Below, piece after piece: positions 36,358 through 44,691 of a stretch of DNA of 64,000 nt. A program made the translations under genes and the position numbers. The DNA is taken from NCBI GenBank assembly GCA_041690255.1, contig JAWLHU010000004.1:248001-312000 (forward strand). Direction: 5' to 3'. The notes beneath the pieces are model-generated. The model did no database searches, was not told the DNA's origin, and worked only from the letters and a program-made list of their open reading frames with translations. This DNA is from JAWLHU01 sp041690255. GTDB lineage: Bacteria; Bacillota; Sulfobacillia; Symbiobacteriales; Symbiobacteriaceae. How positions within the stretch are numbered: position 1 is the stretch's first letter; every line of letters begins with the position of its first letter.

Positions 36358-36798
36358 TTATCGGGTCTGGTAGGTCTGGTAGCTGTAGTCGGGGCCCGGC
36401 ATGACCACGGCCAGGATCAGGTAGATCAGCAGGCCGGTACCGCCGGCGAAGAGCGATGCCAGGAAGAGGAGTCGCACCAATACCGGATCGAGCTCCAGGT
36501 ACTCGGCAACGCCGCCTGCCACACCGCTGATCCAGCGGTCGCGCGACTTGGTCATCCGCTTGGCCGGCTGGCTCGGCGGCAGATCGATCACCTCGGGCTG
36601 TGCATACGGGGCTGGACCGGGAACCGGATCGGGCAGAGCGATGGCAAGGACCAGGTAGACCAGGGGCAGGGGCCAGATCACAAAGGAGCCCAGCACCCAG
36701 GCAACACGCCAGAGTGTCTTGTCCATGCCGAAATACTCCGCACATCCGGCAGCCACGCCGAAGAGTTTGCGGTCCGTTGACTTCCGCCATTCACGCAT
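36358..36798 (-). CDS. Tandem PspC-domain membrane protein
   Basis: 146 residues holding two PspC domains: RKLFGVAAGCAEYFGMDKTLWRVAWV (1-55) and RWISGVAGGVAEYLELDPVLVRLLF (80-140), each followed by a membrane helix. PspC proteins act in envelope-stress sensing. ATG preceded by GGGAGGG. Single gene. Confidence 0.9.
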   Translation of the reverse strand: MREWRKSTDRKLFGVAAGCAEYFGMDKTLWRVAWVLGSFVIWPLPLVYLVLAIALPDPVPGPAPYAQPEVIDLPPSQPAKRMTKSRDRWISGVAGGVAEYLELDPVLVRLLFLASLFAGGTGLLIYLILAVVMPGPDYSYQTYQTR

Positions 36799-36887
36799 AG
36801 GCGATACCCTCCCATCGGGCCAGTTCGGCCCGTTCTGATCGGTATGACGTCGGTCCGAGGGGGTATCCCTTCACGCCGGGGCAAAAA

Positions 36888-36918
36888 AGAGCCAGGGTGC
36901 CGACAGCGCCCTGGCTCT
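36888..36918 (-). terminator. Terminator of the first LCP gene
   Basis: 13-bp stem AGAGCCAGGGTGC (one G-T pair) with loop CGACA, followed on the minus strand by a run of T. Confidence 0.92.
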
Positions 36919-36931
36919 TCCCCGTGCAACG

Positions 36932-38329
36932 CTACTCCAGCAGATCGGCGCCCAGAAGGATCTCCAGCGCCTGATCCGCCTTCGGGTCGGGGTTGCTGAC
37001 CCACATGATGGTCGGCACAACAGCGCGAAGCCGCTCCTCAGCCTGCCCCTGGAGCCCGGCATGGTCGATGACCAGACTCCGGGGCAATACCTTGGGGCTC
37101 TTGGAGATCCGAGCGACCCGGAAGCCGGCTGCCCAGAGCTTGTTGGCGTACTCCCGCCCGATCCCGGCACCAGTGGCGTCGACCACAGCAACGGTGATCT
37201 GCTCCACTGCGGGATCGGTGGTGGGCTCCTCTGCGCCGGCCGGCGGGGTGGCAGTCTCGCCCTCCTCCGTACTGGCCGGCTCCTCCGGGGTGTCCATCTG
37301 GTCGGCGACCGAGGCAGCCCGGGCGATCGCTTCATCGAGGGCGGCCTGGTAGACCCGCTGGTCCTCCGCCGCCTGCTGCAGATAGGACTCCTCCGGTTCG
37401 CTACCGACCAGGACCTCGTAGGCGATCGAGCGGCTGCTCACGAGGTTGTTGACCAGGTAGAAGACCCCATCGATCAGGCGACCATCGCCGCCCAGGGAAC
37501 CGGTCACCAGGGGATTGGTCAGCGCCTCCCGCCCGACAGCGGCCAGCTTGAGCATCTCGGCGACGGAGAGATCGGTCCCGACAGTGGCAGCCATGGCGGG
37601 GATCAGTTGCGGCACACGGGAGAGCATGGCCGGTGTGGCCGCCTTTTTCATGAGCTCCTTGATCACCTGCTGCTGGCGGCGCATCCGCCCGATGTCCCCC
37701 TCCCCGTCGGCTCGGAAGCGGGAGTACTTCAGGGCGGTCTCGCCATCCATGGTCTGCAGGCCCGGCGGGATATCGATTACCAGGCCATCCTCGCCGGCGC
37801 GCCAGTCGACCGGATCCTCGTAGTAGAGCCGCTTATCCACCGCGATCTCCACGCCGCCGAGCGCGTCGATCACCTTGGTGAAGCCGTCGAACGAGACGGT
37901 CAGGTAGTGGTCGATATCGATTCCCAGGAGCCGTTCAACCGTGTCCACGGCCAACGTGTGCCCGCCGAAAGCGTAGGCGTGGTTGATCTTGTCGTAGCCG
38001 TGCCCCGGAATCATGGCCCAGGTGTCACGCGGAATGGAGAGCATGGCCAGGCGCTGCTCCTTGGGGTCATAGGAGACCACCACCATGGAGTCGGTCCGGC
38101 CCATCTCGTTGTCGACGATATCGACACCCATGACCAGAAAGGTCTGGCGCTTGCCGGGCAGGGCTTCCACCACGGCAGGGGGCGGCGGGGGTGCGGTCTC
38201 CACTGGGGATTCAACAATGGCGGCCGGTGCAGCCTGAAAAGGCTTGTAGAAGGCGAAGCCCCCCACGAGGGTGATCATGACCAGGCCGACCAGCAGCCAG
38301 CCAAGCCAGAAGCGGCGCTCAGTGCGCAA
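36932..38329 (-). CDS. LCP family protein with LytR C-terminal domain
   Basis: 465 residues. One N-terminal helix (LGWLLVGLVMITLVGGFAF), Pro-rich stretch, LCP catalytic domain (about 60-320: FLVMGVDIVDNEMGRTDSM, LSIPRDTWA, KINHAYAFGG, SRFRADGEGDIGRMRRQQ) and a LytR_C domain at the end (QITVAVVDATGAGIG). LCP enzymes transfer undecaprenyl-linked polymers to peptidoglycan. TTG start at 38327-38329 behind GGAGGG. A second LCP gene lies at 55.6 kb. Confidence 0.93.
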   Translation of the reverse strand: MRTERRFWLGWLLVGLVMITLVGGFAFYKPFQAAPAAIVESPVETAPPPPPAVVEALPGKRQTFLVMGVDIVDNEMGRTDSMVVVSYDPKEQRLAMLSIPRDTWAMIPGHGYDKINHAYAFGGHTLAVDTVERLLGIDIDHYLTVSFDGFTKVIDALGGVEIAVDKRLYYEDPVDWRAGEDGLVIDIPPGLQTMDGETALKYSRFRADGEGDIGRMRRQQQVIKELMKKAATPAMLSRVPQLIPAMAATVGTDLSVAEMLKLAAVGREALTNPLVTGSLGGDGRLIDGVFYLVNNLVSSRSIAYEVLVGSEPEESYLQQAAEDQRVYQAALDEAIARAASVADQMDTPEEPASTEEGETATPPAGAEEPTTDPAVEQITVAVVDATGAGIGREYANKLWAAGFRVARISKSPKVLPRSLVIDHAGLQGQAEERLRAVVPTIMWVSNPDPKADQALEILLGADLLE

Positions 38330-38565
38330 GGGGTTCCCTCCTCTCTGTACCCAACTTCTCTACTATACCAAAAGTTCCCGAAGAAGGCTATGAAGGGCGA
38401 CTTGTCTGTTGGACGGTGGCGGGGCCCACCTGGTTGCGAGATCGTGCGCGGTCCCCTTGGAAATTATAGGGCTCAGAAGCAGGAAATGTCGCCCATCTTG
38501 TCGTAAATATCCTAATAGATGCTTCCTTCAAGGAAAGTGACCTATACAAGAAAGGGGAGACCGCT

Positions 38566-39387
38566 GTGAAGATTGCGGTCGTTACCGACCAGATCAGCCG
38601 TGACCTTGACACCGCTTGCGAACAGGTTGCCTCCTGGGGCGGTCGCGACGTCTCGCTGCGCCTGGTCAGTGAGGGACCGATCGGCTCCAACCTCTCGTCC
38701 GCCTTCCTGGACAGTCTGTGTGCCACCCTGGAGAGCTGGGATCTGAAGGTGTCCTCGATCGCCCCGCAGGCCTTCAAGGTGGGGTTGAATGAGCCGGCCA
38801 TGCGGTACCACCGGCGGATCCTCCTGCCGGCCAGCCTGCACCTGGCGGTGTTGCTGAAGAGCCAGGTAGTCCATATCGGGGCGCCGCTCAAGCCCGCCGG
38901 AGCTGCCGGCCCGACGCCGGAACTGGCGCTGGAGGTGCTGGCAGAGGCCTGCGAGCTGGCCGGCAACCTTGGTCTGACCCTGGCACTGGAGAATGAGGCG
39001 GGCACCTGGGCTGATACGGGAGTCGCCACGGCTGCCATCGTCAAGGCGGTGGGGCACCACGCCCTGAAGGTCGCCTGGGATCCGTCTGCCTCCCTGGTCT
39101 GCGGGGAGGAGCCCTTCCCGGTTGGCTACCAGGCGGTGGAACGCTACCTGCACGCCGTGCGGATCCGGGACCTGCGAAAGCAAGGGAGCAGCTTCGAGCC
39201 TGTGCTGCCCGGCGACGGGCACGTGACGCTGGCCGAAATCATTCAGGTGCTGGCTGCCCACGAGTTCACCGGTCCGCTGGTGCTCGACCCGGGTCTCTCT
39301 CCCCGGCTGGAGGGGGCACGCGCCGCCTACGAGACCCTGGAGAAGCAGGTGCACGCCGCCAAGCGGGCGGTGCGCAACGCTCGCTGA
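38566..39387 (+). CDS. Sugar phosphate isomerase/epimerase-like TIM-barrel protein
   Basis: 273 residues, AP-endonuclease-2/xylose-isomerase-like barrel: MKIAVVTDQISRDL, LALENEAGTW, VAWDPSASLVCGE, HAVRIRDLRKQGSSFEPVLPGDGHV. Metal-ligand Glu, Asp and His positions look conserved. Substrate unknown. GTG start with AAAGGGGAG upstream. Stand-alone gene in a 236-base spacer flank with no clear promoter. Confidence 0.8.
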   Translation: MKIAVVTDQISRDLDTACEQVASWGGRDVSLRLVSEGPIGSNLSSAFLDSLCATLESWDLKVSSIAPQAFKVGLNEPAMRYHRRILLPASLHLAVLLKSQVVHIGAPLKPAGAAGPTPELALEVLAEACELAGNLGLTLALENEAGTWADTGVATAAIVKAVGHHALKVAWDPSASLVCGEEPFPVGYQAVERYLHAVRIRDLRKQGSSFEPVLPGDGHVTLAEIIQVLAAHEFTGPLVLDPGLSPRLEGARAAYETLEKQVHAAKRAVRNAR

Positions 39388-39405
39388 ACAACCGCAGGAC
39401 AGTGC

Positions 39406-39440
39406 AGAGGCCGCCTCGCCATGACAGCGAGGCGGCCTCT
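39406..39440 (+). terminator. Terminator between convergent genes
   Basis: 13-bp perfect stem GAGGCCGCCTCGC with a 7-base loop, then TTTCG; serves the isomerase and the YchJ gene. Confidence 0.9.
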
Positions 39441-39445
39441 TTCGC

Positions 39446-39889
39446 TCAGACCGCCGCCACTTCGACCTCGGTCCCACGCAGGTAGACCAGACGGCCATCT
39501 ACCTGGATGAACTCCGAGATCTCGGTGAAGGAGTCCTCGGGCTGGTCGCCCACCTTGAAGCGGGCGGTCAGGGTTCCCCGAGAGATCCCCTGGTCATCGG
39601 CCGGTTGGGTCTCGTGGACCGTCAGCCCCGTGAAGTCAACCCGGCTGCAGTAGGCCAGGGTCTCCTGTTTGTACTCGGCCTCGGTCTTGCCCTCCACCGC
39701 CTCGTTCGCGGGGTGGGTGGTCTTCCAGAGGAAGTCGACCTCCCCGATGGCATAGGCGGTGTAGCGAGCACGGATCAGGCGTTCCGGGTCGTTGGGGTAC
39801 TGAATGCCGTTGTGGTTCTGGCCGCAGCAGACCTTGTACTTCCGGCCGCTGCCGCAGGGACAGGGATCGTTCCGGTTCACCTTCAGCAA
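39446..39889 (-). CDS. YchJ family protein with N-terminal SEC-C zinc motif
   Basis: 147 residues: SEC-C motif NDPCPCGSGRKYKVCCG (4-21), then the YchJ NTF2-like domain (RLIRARYTAYAIGEVDFLWKTTHP). Function of the family is unknown. ATG at 39887-39889. About 175 bases without features I recognise separate it from dnaE. Confidence 0.92.
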   Translation of the reverse strand: MLKVNRNDPCPCGSGRKYKVCCGQNHNGIQYPNDPERLIRARYTAYAIGEVDFLWKTTHPANEAVEGKTEAEYKQETLAYCSRVDFTGLTVHETQPADDQGISRGTLTARFKVGDQPEDSFTEISEFIQVDGRLVYLRGTEVEVAAV

Positions 39890-40064
39890 CAGGGCTCCAC
39901 CTCTTCGTCCAGATCGGTTCGAGGGTCAAGTCCGGCGGATTGACCACAGGGCTCCATTCTAACCGACTGGATACCGTTGTGCACTACGAAACTTAATTCT
40001 GAACAAAGTCAAGGGTAGCGGGCTGGCCGGCAACCGTCGCCTGGTAGTATGCCCGGCTGCCGTC

Positions 40065-43000
40065 TCAGCCTTCCAGGGCCTTGAGCCGGTTAACGGTGAT
40101 GGAGACGTGCCCGCCGCGCCGGTCAACCCGGCCCAGCGCCGCCAACGGTGGGCGGGGATCGGTGAAGATCAGGTGGCCATAGCGCTGGTAGACATCCTCG
40201 AAGATGGTGAGGTCGACGAGCCCGGTCTCATCCTCCAGGGAGAGGAAGACGACGACCCGGCCTGATTTGGTCGGCGGCCGGTGGGGACGGATCGGCAGGC
40301 CGGCCACCTTGACCAACTCGCCGGCTTGGGCCTGCTTCACCTCAGCAGCGGTCACGTACCGCTCCCGAGCCAGCCGGTCCCGCACGTGACTCATGAAATG
40401 GCCCCGGACCATCAAACCGGTCAGTTCGTACTCCTTCAGATACCGCTCCGCCGGCGTGAAGTCGGCAATGCCGGCCGGGGCCTCCTCGGGGAGCGCCAGC
40501 ACGGCCTGCTCCGCCCCCTCTGCCTGGCGGGCCCGCTCCCGCTCCAGCAGGTGCGGCAGCCGCCAGAGCAGTTCCCGCCGGTTCGGGTGGATCGAATCAA
40601 AGCCTCCCCCCAAGATTAGCGCCTCCACTGCGTCCCGCGGAATCGATCCGCCCGTCTGGTGGATGAACCCCTCCAGCGCGGTGTAGCCGTCGCCGCGCCC
40701 GGCGAGCACCGCTTCGATCACCGGCGCCCCCACACCCTTCACCGCCTTCAGGCCCAGCCGGATCGCCTTGCCCAACCTGGCCACCGGGTATGGCTCCACG
40801 GTGAACTCGCCCTGCGACCGGTTGATATCGAGGGGAAGGAGTTCGACCCCGCGGCGGCGGGCGTCGCCGGCCAGGGTGTTGATCGGGTAGTAGCCCATGG
40901 GCTGGGCCGACATGAGGGCCGCGAAGTACTCCGCCGGATGATGCCGGACCAGGTAGGCGGTCTTGTAGGCGGTGTTGGCAAAAGCGGCGGCGTGGGCCTC
41001 GCAAAAACCGTAGCCGGCATAGCCCTGCACGTAGGAGAAGATCGTATCGGCCACCGCCGGATCGACTCCCTGCTGGATCGCCTTTTCGACAAACAACTTG
41101 CCGATCGCCGCCATATCTTCCTTGGAGCGGGCCTTGGTCATCACCCGGCGCAGTTGATCGGCCTCACCTGGCGTAAAGCCGGCCACGGCATTGGCAATCT
41201 CGATCACCTGCTCCTGGAAGAGGACGACTCCGTAGGTCTTCGCCAGGATCGGCTTCAGCTTGGGGTGCAGGTAGCTGATCTCCTCCTCCCCCTTCCGCCT
41301 GGCGAGGAATGGCTCGACCATGTTCCCCTTGATCGGCCCCGGGCGGATGATCGCCACGCTCGCGACGATGTCCTCGAAGCGGTCGGCGCCAAGCCGGGCC
41401 TGAAGCGCCCGCTGGGCCGGGGACTCGAGCTGGAAGACGCCGATCGTCTCGCCCGTGCCGAGCATCTCGTAGGTCTCCCGGTCCTCCGGCGGGATCTGGT
41501 CGTAGTCGAAGCCGCTCATCATGCGGACGGCATCATCTACCGCACCGAGGGTCCGGAGCGAAAGCAGATCAAGCTTCACAAGCCCCAGATCCTCCACGTA
41601 CTCCTTGTCGAACTGGGCGATAACCTGGCCCTTGGCGGCCACTTGAAGCGGGGTCACTTCCATGAGCGGACGCCTTGAGATGACAAGGCCGCCCAGGTGG
41701 GTCCCCAGGAAGCGGGGGAGCCGGGCGACCTTGGCGCAGGCCTGGATCAACTGCTCGAACTTGTGCCAGGGAATGCCGGACTGGCGCAGCTCCGGAAAGC
41801 GGCTCATCACCTCGAGGATATCGTCGGCACCCGCATGCCAGGGGATTCGCTTGGCCAGAAAGTCGATCTCGGCCTCCTGGAAGCCCATCGCCTTGCCAAG
41901 GTCCCGAATGGCGGAGCGGGCCTGGAACGTATTGTAGGTGCAGACCGAGGCGACCTTGTCGGCTCCGTATTTGCGGTAGACGTAGGCCGCGACCTCATCG
42001 CGCCGGCGGGCATCGAAGTCGATATCGATATCCGGCTTCTCGGCCCGCTCCAGCGACATGAACCGCTCGAACAAGAGGCCCCGACCGATCGCATCCACAT
42101 CGGTGATAAAGAGGCAGTAGGCGACAGCCGAGTCGGCGGCAGAGCCACGCCCGGCGCAGCGGATCCCGCGCCCCCGGGCGAAGCGGACCACATCCCAGAC
42201 GAGGAGGAAGTAGTCCTCGTACCCCAGCTTGAGGATGATCGAGAGCTCGTGCTCCAGCCGGCTCCGGATCTTATCGGTGATCTTGCCGTAGCGCTTCAGG
42301 GCGCCATCGAGCGTCAGTCGGGTCAGGAACTCGCCGGCAGAGAGGCCATCGGGTGGTGTAAATTCTGGAAAGAGCTTGGCATTCAGGTCGAGGGCAGGGC
42401 TGCATTGCTCGGCGATGCGCAGGGTATTGGCGATGGCCTGGGGCATGTCGCGGAAGTGCTCAATCATTTCGGCGGGCGATTTGAGATACTGCTCGCTGTT
42501 CAGCGGTCGGGCCGGATGGGGCTGGTCCAGCCGGGTCAGGGTACGGACACATGTGAGCAGGTCGTGAACGAAAAACTCTTCCCGGGTCCGGTAGTGCACG
42601 TTCGCCGTGGCGACCAGCGGGAGACTCAGCCGCTCGCCCAGGTCCCGGAGGGCCTGGTGGAGCGCCCGTTCACCGGGCAGCAGGCTCGCCTGGACCTCCA
42701 GGTAGAAGCGGCCCGGGAACCAGCGGGCATAGCGGCGTGCTGCCTCCTCTGCCTCGGCGTGGCGCCCGCGGAGGATCAGACTGGGGATTTCGCCCCTGCG
42801 ACAGCCCGACAGGGCGATGATCCCGTCGGTATCGTGCGAGAGCGCAGCCATGGGGGCCATGGGCTGGAGCCGGTCGTGGCGGGGGGCGAGGGCGAGCATG
42901 CCGTTCAGCAAGGGCGGCGGCTCGGCACCCAGGTGGGCCGCGGTGATAATCCGGTTCAGGTTGGCATAGCCGGTGGGGCCGGTCGCCAGCAGGGTGAGGT

Positions 43001-43220
43001 GGTAGTCGCCCTCCAGGGTGACCTCCGCCCCCTGGATCGGCAGCAGCCCGGCTGCCAGCGCCTTTTTCTGAAAGCGGACCGCCCCGGAGACGTTGTTGTG
43101 GTCGGTCAGGGCGAGCGCCGGCATCTGCCGGAGGGCCGCCTCCTCGATCAGGCTGTCAATGCGCGAGGCGCCATCCAGAAAGGAGAAGGGCGAGTGGACG
43201 TGCAGATGGACGAAGCTCAT
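40065..43220 (-). CDS. DNA polymerase III alpha subunit, error-prone DnaE2/ImuC type
   Basis: 1051 residues. PHP domain (FVHLHVHSPFSFLDGAS, ALTDHNN), polymerase palm with catalytic aspartates in PDIDIDFDARRRDEV (about 396-402) and VCTYNTFQARSAIRDLGKAMGF, fingers ITKARSKEDM-like, then HhH and OB domains (VAGLPIRPHRPPTKSGRVVVFLSLEDETG). Length fits DnaE2 better than replicative DnaE (about 1160). Start overlaps the sigma-54 activator stop by 4 bases, so they are co-translated. With the ImuB-like gene 1.5 kb upstream it forms a translesion cassette. Confidence 0.9.
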   Translation of the reverse strand: MSFVHLHVHSPFSFLDGASRIDSLIEEAALRQMPALALTDHNNVSGAVRFQKKALAAGLLPIQGAEVTLEGDYHLTLLATGPTGYANLNRIITAAHLGAEPPPLLNGMLALAPRHDRLQPMAPMAALSHDTDGIIALSGCRRGEIPSLILRGRHAEAEEAARRYARWFPGRFYLEVQASLLPGERALHQALRDLGERLSLPLVATANVHYRTREEFFVHDLLTCVRTLTRLDQPHPARPLNSEQYLKSPAEMIEHFRDMPQAIANTLRIAEQCSPALDLNAKLFPEFTPPDGLSAGEFLTRLTLDGALKRYGKITDKIRSRLEHELSIILKLGYEDYFLLVWDVVRFARGRGIRCAGRGSAADSAVAYCLFITDVDAIGRGLLFERFMSLERAEKPDIDIDFDARRRDEVAAYVYRKYGADKVASVCTYNTFQARSAIRDLGKAMGFQEAEIDFLAKRIPWHAGADDILEVMSRFPELRQSGIPWHKFEQLIQACAKVARLPRFLGTHLGGLVISRRPLMEVTPLQVAAKGQVIAQFDKEYVEDLGLVKLDLLSLRTLGAVDDAVRMMSGFDYDQIPPEDRETYEMLGTGETIGVFQLESPAQRALQARLGADRFEDIVASVAIIRPGPIKGNMVEPFLARRKGEEEISYLHPKLKPILAKTYGVVLFQEQVIEIANAVAGFTPGEADQLRRVMTKARSKEDMAAIGKLFVEKAIQQGVDPAVADTIFSYVQGYAGYGFCEAHAAAFANTAYKTAYLVRHHPAEYFAALMSAQPMGYYPINTLAGDARRRGVELLPLDINRSQGEFTVEPYPVARLGKAIRLGLKAVKGVGAPVIEAVLAGRGDGYTALEGFIHQTGGSIPRDAVEALILGGGFDSIHPNRRELLWRLPHLLERERARQAEGAEQAVLALPEEAPAGIADFTPAERYLKEYELTGLMVRGHFMSHVRDRLARERYVTAAEVKQAQAGELVKVAGLPIRPHRPPTKSGRVVVFLSLEDETGLVDLTIFEDVYQRYGHLIFTDPRPPLAALGRVDRRGGHVSITVNRLKALEG

Positions 43221-44176
43221 GGGCCGACCGCCCCATTCGCATCAGATTGGAACTCCGGATAGAGTTTCAGCTTCTTGTACAGCGCTGCCCGGGAGATGCC
43301 GAGAAAGCGGGAGGCTCGGGTCCGGTCGCCGCCGCACTCGTGCAGCGCCCAGCGGATCAAGAGCAGCTCGGCGGAGCGGACGTAACGGCGGAGCAGGGGG
43401 CGGGGCGGGGGCGGCTGGAGGTTGCCAGCCACCTCCGGGGGCAGGTGGCTGAGGCCAATGGGCCTTCCCGGGTCGGCCAGGAGAACCGCCCGGGAGAGGC
43501 CGTTCTCCAGCTCACGAATGTTGCCGGGCCAGTCGTAGAGCAGGATCGCCGCCATGACCTCAGCGGTCAGCTTCGGGATCGGATTCTCCTCGCCGACCAT
43601 GCGAGCCAGGAGTTCCTGGGTCAGCGGCTCCAGGTCGTCCTTGCGAAGGCGGAGCGGCGGCAGGGTGAGTCGCAGGACGTTCAGCCGGTAGTAGAGGTCC
43701 TCCCGAAAGAGCCCCTTCTCCTTCAGTTGCATCAGATCCCGGTTGGTCGCAGCGATGATCCGGACATCGGCCCGCCTGGTCTCCACGGCGCCCACAGGAT
43801 CGAAGGTCTTGTCCTGGAGGACCCGCAATAGCTTGACCTGAATGGCAAGCGGTACCTCACCAATCTCGTCCAGGAAGATTGTCCCCCCACCGGCCAGGTC
43901 GAACTTGCCTGGCTTCCCCTCCCGGTTGGCGCCGGTGAAGGCGCCGCGGGCATAACCGAACAGCTCCGACTCCCAGAGTTGGTCGGGGACGGTGGCGCAG
44001 TCGACCTTGATAAACGGCCCGTTCCGCCGCTCAGAATGCTGGTGGATGAACTTGGCCAATCGCTCCTTGCCGGTGCCGCTCTCGCCCTGCAGCAGGACGG
44101 TATGATCGCTGCGGGCCGCCCGCCTGGCCTGCTCTAGCAGTGCTTGCATCTCTGGGTTACGTGTCACAAACTCCAT
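43217..44176 (-). CDS. Sigma-54 activator (AAA+ and Fis domains, no sensory domain)
   Basis: 319 residues from MEFVTRNPEMQ; an ATG at 44194 lacks an RBS while AGGGG precedes 44176. The AAA+ domain starts at once: Walker A GESGTGKE (31-38), sigma-54 contact loop GAFTGA (78-83), Walker B TIFLDE (99-104), sensor ATNRDL and arginine finger region REDLYYRLNVL. A Fis-type HTH (RTRASRFLGISRAALYKKL) ends it. Like PspF it has no N-terminal regulatory domain. Its stop overlaps dnaE, and a -24/-12 promoter lies 47 bases upstream. Confidence 0.93.
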   Translation of the reverse strand: MEFVTRNPEMQALLEQARRAARSDHTVLLQGESGTGKERLAKFIHQHSERRNGPFIKVDCATVPDQLWESELFGYARGAFTGANREGKPGKFDLAGGGTIFLDEIGEVPLAIQVKLLRVLQDKTFDPVGAVETRRADVRIIAATNRDLMQLKEKGLFREDLYYRLNVLRLTLPPLRLRKDDLEPLTQELLARMVGEENPIPKLTAEVMAAILLYDWPGNIRELENGLSRAVLLADPGRPIGLSHLPPEVAGNLQPPPPRPLLRRYVRSAELLLIRWALHECGGDRTRASRFLGISRAALYKKLKLYPEFQSDANGAVGP

Positions 44177-44222
44177 AGGATTGTCGCCCCTCATGACTCA
44201 TCTGTGCAAACTCATCTTCCTA

Positions 44223-44239
44223 TTGCAACAGGTGTGCCA
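44223..44239 (-). promoter_or_regulatory. Sigma-54 (-24/-12) promoter of the activator-dnaE pair
   Basis: Minus strand reads TGGCAC-ACCTG-TTGCA, which fits the TGGCAC-N5-TTGCW consensus at every fixed base. It lies about 47 bases upstream of the activator ATG. An inverted repeat TGTCT/AGACA at 44349-44366, about 110 bases further upstream, is a possible enhancer site. Confidence 0.75.
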
Positions 44240-44440
44240 ATGGTCTGACACCGCCCGGAAAGTCTTGTGCCTGCTGGATTGCGAGCAATTCGGCAGGATC
44301 GCGTACAGGCGCTTGATGACGCAAAAAGTAAGCACGTAAAGTACCAAATGTCTACGGTTGGAGACAAGGGTGCCATTGCGCACCGGTTTGGTCGTTTGAA
44401 GTCCTTACACGGATTACGCGGATTGGGACAACGACCACAC

Positions 44441-44689
44441 TCAGTCATACGCCTTGTAGAGCATCCAACGCCTCTCCCGGGGGATGAAGGTCAGTTCGAA
44501 AACCCCGCCGGTGTGGGTCGCCACCCGGTAGGCGACCTGCTCCGGCTCCTGCTCCCACCACCGCCCGGTCTCGACCCAGGTGTCCAGCACCTCCCGGACC
44601 CGCTCCCGTCCCCCGGCAAACTGGAAGGAGCGTGGTTGGCCCCCCGGTCCCATGGTCACGCTGACCTCCCGGTTGATCAGGCGGGCCAT
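44441..44689 (-). CDS. DUF6504 family protein
   Basis: 82 residues from MARLINREVSVTMG, with core RERVREVLDTWVETGRWWEQEPEQ and a C-terminal RWMLYKAYD; this matches the DUF6504 pattern seen next to Y-family polymerases in actinobacteria. AAGGGGGG lies 7 bases before this ATG, and the ImuB-like stop is 2 bases upstream, so the two are coupled. Function unknown; a role with the mutasome is inferred from position. Confidence 0.75.
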   Translation of the reverse strand: MARLINREVSVTMGPGGQPRSFQFAGGRERVREVLDTWVETGRWWEQEPEQVAYRVATHTGGVFELTFIPRERRWMLYKAYD

Positions 44690-44691
44690 CT

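Noticed and set aside
41697..43262. Long open frame antisense to dnaE
   Set aside because: GC-rich codon-bias shadow with low-complexity composition; similar shadows lie opposite the binding protein (13774-15426) and tdh (17749-19020).
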